NCBI GenBank assembly: GCA_028703175.1
Contig: JAQVNJ010000078.1
Location: 1-29,037 of the forward strand
Reading direction: 5' to 3'
DNA from: JAAYCB01 sp012744395
GTDB taxonomy: Bacteria > Planctomycetota > Planctomycetia > Pirellulales > Thermoguttaceae
DNA length: 29,037 nt
Within the stretch, counting starts at the first letter, position 1. Each line of letters starts with the position of its first letter. Both the position numbers and the translations under genes were made by a program. Positions 24,813 through 29,037 of the stretch are shown piece by piece. The notes beneath the pieces are model-generated. The model saw only the letters and a list, made by a program, of their open reading frames with translations, did no database searches and was not told where the DNA came from.

Positions 24813-24870
24813 CTTCCGCTGATCGGCGGAAGGCAGGGCCGCGCCACGCGGCCGCGGTGAGCCGCGTGGC
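24813..24870 (+). other. Two tandem hairpins between oxidoreductase genes
   Basis: In the 97-bp space a 7-bp stem CTTCCGC/GCGGAAG with a 6-nt loop (24813-24832) is followed by a perfect 10-bp stem GCCACGCGGC/GCCGCGTGGC with an 8-nt loop (24843-24870). No T-run follows, so they are more likely RNA stabilisers, processing sites or an attenuating structure than a standard intrinsic terminator. They stand 36 bp before the next start codon. Confidence 0.55.
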
Positions 24871-24906
24871 CGGGAAGCGATCCACTCATAAACCGGGAGG
24901 TCACAG

Positions 24907-26151
24907 ATGATTCAGATCGGGATCGTCGGCTGCGGGCGGATCATGGCCGCGCACTTGCGAGGCTATCGGCTGCTGCGCGAGGCGGGCGTGGACGACTTCC
25001 GGATCACGGCCCTCTGTTCGCTTTCCGAGGACGAGGCGCGGATGTATCTGCGGCGGGGCCAAGGCCCGCCGCAACGGGCGGCGGTCAGCCGGTTCGCCGG
25101 CGATCCGCTCGCCGTGGCCGACGAGTATCTCTCCGATTTCCAGGACGACGTCGAGGTCGGCGTCTACACCGATTTTCGCCGCATGGTCGCCGAAGCGCCG
25201 ATCACCGCCGTGAACGACTTCACCAGCCACGCGCTGCACCACCAGGTGGCCGAAGCCGCGCTCGGTGCGGGCAAGGACCTGCTCACGGAAAAGCCGATGG
25301 CTGTCTCGGTGCGGGCCGCCCGGCGAATGTGCGAATTGGCCGAATCGCGCCAGCGGGTCCTCGGCGTGTTCCAGAGCGGGAGGTACATGCCGCGCTCGCG
25401 GCACTTGCAGTGGCTGTTCGGCTCCGGCCACCTCGGCCGCCTGCAACTCATGCTGATCGGCAGCGTGGGCGCGCGTTGGGCGCCGAACCTTGTCGTCGCC
25501 GACACGCCCTGGCGCCACCGGCGCTTGGAAGGGGGCGGAATCTCGCTCGACGTGGGCGTGCATCGGTTTGACCTGATCCGCGCCCTGGCCGGTGAAATCC
25601 AGGACATCCAGGCGCGAACCGTCCTTGTCGAGCCGGTCCGCTGGGGCCGCGACGAACAGGGCCGCCCGGCAGGGCGCGTGGAATGCGACGCCGAAGACAC
25701 CGTCTACGCCTCGTTCGCCACGGTTGCGGGGACGACCGGCGAACTGACGGCCAGTTGGGCCGGCCGCGGCGGCGGGACGATGCCCGGCACGGGGGATGTG
25801 TATTACGCGGCCCTCGGACGCGTCTCCGGCGAGGAGGTCGCGTTCGACGACGGCACAACCTCCAGCCTGGCCCAACTCTATGAGCGGGAATGCCCCGCGG
25901 ACCGCAAGCTGGGCGATTTTCCGCTGGGCCTCGCCGACACGTTCGCGCTGGCCCAGTACGAGTGGCTCAAGGCGGTCCGCGAGCGCCGGCCGCCGGAGAC
26001 CAGCGGACGCGACGCGTTGGCCAGCCTGGCCTGTGCGTTCACGGTGCTCGAAGCGGCCCTTGCGGGCCGGCGAGTCGGCGTGCAAGAGGTCGCTTCCGGC
26101 GCGCTGGAAGCGTATCAACGGGCCATCAACGAGCACTATGGGATCGCCTAG
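24907..26151 (+). CDS. Gfo/Idh/MocA family oxidoreductase (cytoplasmic)
   Basis: A 414-residue NAD(P)-dependent oxidoreductase without a signal peptide. GIVGCGRI (5-12) is the dinucleotide-binding loop and TEKPM (127-131) the family EKP motif; DVGVHRFDL (H219) provides the probable catalytic His. An extra stretch of about 30 residues between the first strand pair (MYLRRGQGPPQRAAVSRFAG) makes it a little longer than typical members. The ATG has GGGAGGT upstream. The next gene starts three bases after its stop, so the two are cotranscribed. Substrate unknown; probably a sugar or inositol-like compound brought in by the neighbouring transporter. Confidence 0.92.
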   Translation: MIQIGIVGCGRIMAAHLRGYRLLREAGVDDFRITALCSLSEDEARMYLRRGQGPPQRAAVSRFAGDPLAVADEYLSDFQDDVEVGVYTDFRRMVAEAPITAVNDFTSHALHHQVAEAALGAGKDLLTEKPMAVSVRAARRMCELAESRQRVLGVFQSGRYMPRSRHLQWLFGSGHLGRLQLMLIGSVGARWAPNLVVADTPWRHRRLEGGGISLDVGVHRFDLIRALAGEIQDIQARTVLVEPVRWGRDEQGRPAGRVECDAEDTVYASFATVAGTTGELTASWAGRGGGTMPGTGDVYYAALGRVSGEEVAFDDGTTSSLAQLYERECPADRKLGDFPLGLADTFALAQYEWLKAVRERRPPETSGRDALASLACAFTVLEAALAGRRVGVQEVASGALEAYQRAINEHYGIA

Positions 26152-26154
26152 ACC

Positions 26155-27468
26155 GTGACACCGGACAGCCTGACCAGCGAGGGGCGGCATCGCCTGATTC
26201 CGCGGCTCTACGTGATGATGTTTTTGCAGTATGCCGTGTACGGCCTCTGGCTGCCGATCGCCGCGCGATTCCTCTCGGCCAACCCCGCCGCGGGCGGGCT
26301 GGGTTTCAGCGATTTGCAGATCGGCATGATCATCGCCGTGGCCGGCGCGATCGGCGCGCTCTGCGCCCCGCTGATCGCCGGCCAGATCGCCGACCGCTAT
26401 TTCGCTCCCGCGCGGTGCCTGGCGGTGCTGCTGGCCGCCGGCGGCGTTGTCAAGTTCATCACGGCCTACCAGACGAGCTATGCGGCCTGGCTGTGGCTGT
26501 CCATCGCCTACGCGATTCTGTTCATGCCCACGCTCTCCCTGACGAACTCGCTGGCCCTGGGCCACTTGCCCGATCCGAAACGGCAGTTTCCCGGTGTGCG
26601 CGCGGTCGGCACGCTGGCGTGGATCACGGTGGCCTGGGCCTTTCCCATGGTCTGGCTGCAATCCGACCTGGCGTTTCGCTGGCTGCCGCCGTTCTTCACC
26701 GGAAGGGAACTGCCCGACGCGCCGGCCAGGATGATCGATTCGGTGCGGGTCGCCGGCGTGGTGTCGGTCGGGTACGCGGTGTTCTGCTGGTTCGGGCTGC
26801 CGCGGACGCCGCCGAAGCGCGAGGCGGCGAAGACGCTGGCACTGGCCAAGGCGTTCTCCCTGGTGCGGCGCCGCTCGTTCGCCGTCCTGGTCGGCGCGAC
26901 GCTCGTGCTGAGCATCATCCATTGCTTCTATTTCGTGCAGATGAGCAAGTTCCTGGCGGCGATCGGCCTGGGCGACGCCTACATCATGCCGGCCATGTCA
27001 CTCGGCCAGTTGGCCGAGATTTTCGCCTTGGCCGTGCTCGGCCCGGTGCTCGCCCGGCTGGGCTTCCGCCCGGTGCTCGCGTTGGGCGCGCTGTGCTACT
27101 GCCTCAAGTACGCCTTCTTCGGCACGACGCAGTTGCCGCTGGAGGCGATCGTGGCCGCCCAGCTGATCCACGGATTCTCGTTCGCCTTCTTCTTCGCGGC
27201 CGGTTTCATCTATGTCGACCGGTTGGCTCCGCCCGAGACGCGCTACTCCGCGCAGACCGTCTACATGCTGGTGATCCTGGGCGTCGGGCCGCTGGTGGCC
27301 GGCCCGCTCAACGGCTGGCTGTCCCGCTGGTGCACGCCCGCCGGCGGACCGCTGGACTACTCGCTGTACTGGTACATCGCCGCCGCAATCGGCCTGGCGG
27401 CCACCTTGCTGGTGGCCGCGCTGTTCCGCGACGAGACGCAAGGTAGTCGTCAAACCGAGGGGCTGTGA
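26155..27468 (+). CDS. Nucleoside:H+ symporter-family MFS transporter
   Basis: A 437-residue inner-membrane transporter with about twelve hydrophobic segments. The N-terminus RLYVMMFLQYAVYGLWLPI and the region LMPTLSLTNSLALGHLPDP-like with FPGVRAVGTLAWI fit the nucleoside:proton symporter family (NupG/XapB type, Nuc_H_symport), including planctomycete homologues found next to sugar dehydrogenases. Translation begins at a GTG three bases after the previous stop and ends four bases into the extended frame of the next gene, so it lies inside an operon. The cargo may be a nucleoside or a sugar; the flanking oxidoreductases favour a sugar-like substrate, which is inference. Confidence 0.9.
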   Translation: MTPDSLTSEGRHRLIPRLYVMMFLQYAVYGLWLPIAARFLSANPAAGGLGFSDLQIGMIIAVAGAIGALCAPLIAGQIADRYFAPARCLAVLLAAGGVVKFITAYQTSYAAWLWLSIAYAILFMPTLSLTNSLALGHLPDPKRQFPGVRAVGTLAWITVAWAFPMVWLQSDLAFRWLPPFFTGRELPDAPARMIDSVRVAGVVSVGYAVFCWFGLPRTPPKREAAKTLALAKAFSLVRRRSFAVLVGATLVLSIIHCFYFVQMSKFLAAIGLGDAYIMPAMSLGQLAEIFALAVLGPVLARLGFRPVLALGALCYCLKYAFFGTTQLPLEAIVAAQLIHGFSFAFFFAAGFIYVDRLAPPETRYSAQTVYMLVILGVGPLVAGPLNGWLSRWCTPAGGPLDYSLYWYIAAAIGLAATLLVAALFRDETQGSRQTEGL

Positions 27469-27515
27469 TCCTTCTTGGCATCGCCCCGCGGAGCCATACT
27501 TTTCGCGAGGAGATC

Positions 27516-28583
27516 ATGACAAAGAAATATCGCATCGGCGTGGCGGGACTGACGCACGATCACGTATGGGGCAATCTGGCCGACCTGGCCGCGTCGGAAA
27601 AGGCGGAGTTGGCGGCCGTCGCCGATCCGAATCCGCCGCTTCTGGAGCGTGCCCGGGAGAAATCCGGGTGCGCTTCCTACGCCGATTACCGGGAGATGGT
27701 CGAGCGCGAGTCGCTCGACGCGCTGTACGTGTTCTGCGACAACGCGCAGGGGGCGGAGGTCGGCGCCTGGGCCGCCCGGCAAGGCCTGCACGTGCTGGTC
27801 GAAAAGCCGATGGCGGCCACGCTCGAGGGGGCCGAGCGGCTGGTCGCCGCGGCCCGGGAGGCCGGCGTGCGCCTGATGATCAACTGGCCCGTCGTCTGGC
27901 GGCCGCAGGTTCAAGCCGCGCTGGAGATCGTTACGCGGCCCGAATTCGGCCGCATCTGGCAATTGTCGCACCGGGCGGGGCATGGCGGGCCGGAAGTCGA
28001 GTGTTCGCCCTATTTCCGCGACTGGATATTGGACCCCCGGCGGAACGGCGGCGGCGCGCTGGTGGACCTCTGCTGCTATGGAGTCAACATGGCCCGGGCG
28101 CTGCTTGGCCGGCCGGAGCGGGTTGCCGGCGTCACGGGCAGTTGGTACGAGCCGCCGTTGCCGGTCGAAGACAACGCGGTGGTGATCCTCGGCTATCCCC
28201 GGGCGACGGCGACCATCGAGGGCGCATGGGGGCAGGTCGGGCAGCCGATGAGCGGATACCTGGCCACGATCTGGGGCGCAGGGGGCTCGGTGACGCTCGG
28301 TCCCGGCCGCGGCGGCGGCTTGTGGACGACCCTTGCCAACCAGCCGGCCAACGTGGAGATCGCGCCGCCCCAGCCGGCGCCGCACATGGCCAACGGCACG
28401 GCTCACTTCCTCTGGGCGTTGGAGACGGGCAGCGAATTCTATCCGTTGTGCCAACCCGCCGTCTGCCGCGACACGCAGGAGGTTCTCGACGCCGCGCTCC
28501 GTTCGGCTCGGGAGAACATCCGCGTGACGTTGCCGGCCGATCCAGCCAGCGGCCCCTGCCCGCCCGACAGCTTCCGGAGGTAG
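27516..28583 (+). CDS. Gfo/Idh/MocA family oxidoreductase with altered Rossmann loop
   Basis: A 355-residue predicted oxidoreductase, last of the plus-strand cluster. The ATG at 27516 follows GAGGAG, and the frame upstream to 27465 overlaps the transporter. The dinucleotide loop reads GVAGLTHDHVWG (7-18), where the usual GxGxxG middle Gly is Ala and the third Gly is His; EKP (96-98) is intact. A subgroup of planctomycete proteins with GLTHDH at this place is likely, possibly with a changed cofactor role or an added metal site (two His and one Asp). CCYGVNMARALLG corresponds to the helix after the catalytic region. Probably cotranscribed with the transporter 47 bp upstream. Confidence 0.88.
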   Translation: MTKKYRIGVAGLTHDHVWGNLADLAASEKAELAAVADPNPPLLERAREKSGCASYADYREMVERESLDALYVFCDNAQGAEVGAWAARQGLHVLVEKPMAATLEGAERLVAAAREAGVRLMINWPVVWRPQVQAALEIVTRPEFGRIWQLSHRAGHGGPEVECSPYFRDWILDPRRNGGGALVDLCCYGVNMARALLGRPERVAGVTGSWYEPPLPVEDNAVVILGYPRATATIEGAWGQVGQPMSGYLATIWGAGGSVTLGPGRGGGLWTTLANQPANVEIAPPQPAPHMANGTAHFLWALETGSEFYPLCQPAVCRDTQEVLDAALRSARENIRVTLPADPASGPCPPDSFRR

Positions 28584-28619
28584 CTCGCCGCAATGCCAAC
28601 CCGCCAGCCACCGCAAACC

Positions 28620-29037
28620 CCGCCGGCCCCTCCGGCGGATCGTTCACCCAAAAATCCCGCCGGCTCGCCCGGCGGATCATTCGGCTTCCCACTACAGCCC
28701 CCGGGCTCCGCGCCACCCAAAATCCCGCCGGCTCGCCCGGCGGATCGTTCGGCTTCCCACTACAGCCCCCGGGCTCCGCGCCACCCAAAATCCCGCCGGC
28801 TTGCCCGGCGGATCGTTCCTGCTCAAATCCCGCCGGCTTGCCCGGCGGATCGTTCGGCTTCCCACTACATCCCCCGGCTCGCGCCACCCCAAAATCCCGC
28901 CGGCCCCGCCGCCGGATCGTTCCTGCTCAAATCCCGCCGGCTTGCCCGGCGGATCGTTCGGCTTCCCACTACACCAGGCCCGCCGCGCCACCCCAAAATC
29001 CCGCCGGCCCATCCGGCGGCTCGTTCCTGCTCAAATC
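28620..29037. repeat. Cluster of eight hairpin repeats, running off the window
   Basis: The core is TCCCGCCGG, a 5-nt loop, CCGGCGGATCGTTC. The 7-bp stem CCGCCGG/CCGGCGG begins at 28620, 28657, 28725, 28793, 28830, 28897, 28934 and 29001, giving steps of 37, 68, 68, 37, 67, 37 and 67 bp. Long spacers share CGGCTTCCCACTACA and short ones CTGCTCAAA. The loop varies (CTCGC, CTTGC, CCCCT, CCCAT) while the stem stays constant in seven of eight copies; the copy at 28897 has lost its right arm. The next copy would start at about 29038. Confidence 0.9.

Noticed and set aside
28692..29012. Minus-strand reading frames with repeated NDPPGxPAGF peptides over the repeat array
   Set aside because: The peptide repeats follow directly from the DNA hairpin repeats, whose step of 37 or 68 bp is not a multiple of three, so the frame shifts between units. 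No ribosome binding site or domain supports translation.
28620..29037. CRISPR array
   Set aside because: The spacers are shared between units and fall into two classes of different length, and there are no cas genes in the window.

Overview
The window reads as a GC-rich chromosomal segment of a planctomycete, most likely from the Pirellulales or a close relative. The lineage call rests on several protein types: an LEPR-like N-terminal motif (AVEDRLLLSAT), a planctomycete-style ECF sigma factor coupled to a TPR-containing serine/threonine kinase, a DUF3592/arrestin-like/P-loop ATPase operon, a Cys-rich secreted protein without a recognisable family, and a sugar cluster rich in Gfo/Idh/MocA oxidoreductases. 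No rRNA, tRNA, insertion sequence, phage gene or CRISPR array was seen. GC-rich codon use produces very long antisense open frames, which are not reported as genes.

Layout from left to right. At 1-458 (minus) is the N-terminal part of an alkaline phosphatase, cut by the window edge. At 634-1968 (minus) is a DEAD-box RNA helicase, followed by a 629-bp gap and quinolinate synthase nadA (2598-3740, plus). At 3875-6670 (minus) is a large secreted protein with a sugar-binding-like N-terminus and two alpha/beta-hydrolase domains, the first apparently dead. Divergent from it is a two-gene plus-strand unit (6968-8892): a PduS-like Fe-S/flavin reductase and a PduT-like tandem-domain microcompartment shell protein that keeps the Fe-S cysteine. 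A secreted CDPC-rich protein follows (8953-9825, minus).

At 10155-12483 (minus) is a tightly overlapping three-gene operon: a DUF3592 membrane protein, a small arrestin-like protein and a P-loop ATPase. Divergent from it is a PcrA/UvrD-type helicase (12929-15178). Between pcrA and the next convergent gene lies a 237-bp element bounded by 20-nt imperfect inverted repeats with a strong central hairpin. At 15435-20239 (minus) is a coupled operon of ECF sigma factor, Ser/Thr kinase with TPRs, and LEPR-like surface protein.

The right third (20660-28583) is carbohydrate-oriented: a truncated sugar isomerase/epimerase remnant, a secreted glycosidase-like protein (minus), then on the plus strand a Tat-exported oxidoreductase, a second oxidoreductase, a nucleoside:H+ symporter-family transporter and a third oxidoreductase, probably cotranscribed for sugar or nucleoside-derived sugar use. 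The window ends in a cluster of eight hairpin repeats spaced alternately about 37 and 68 bp, running off the edge.

The most interesting candidates are the PduS/PduT pair standing apart from any other microcompartment gene, the DUF3592/arrestin-like/ATPase operon, the sigma-kinase-LEPR operon, and the two structured repeat elements. All calls come from reading the sequence; no database search was run.
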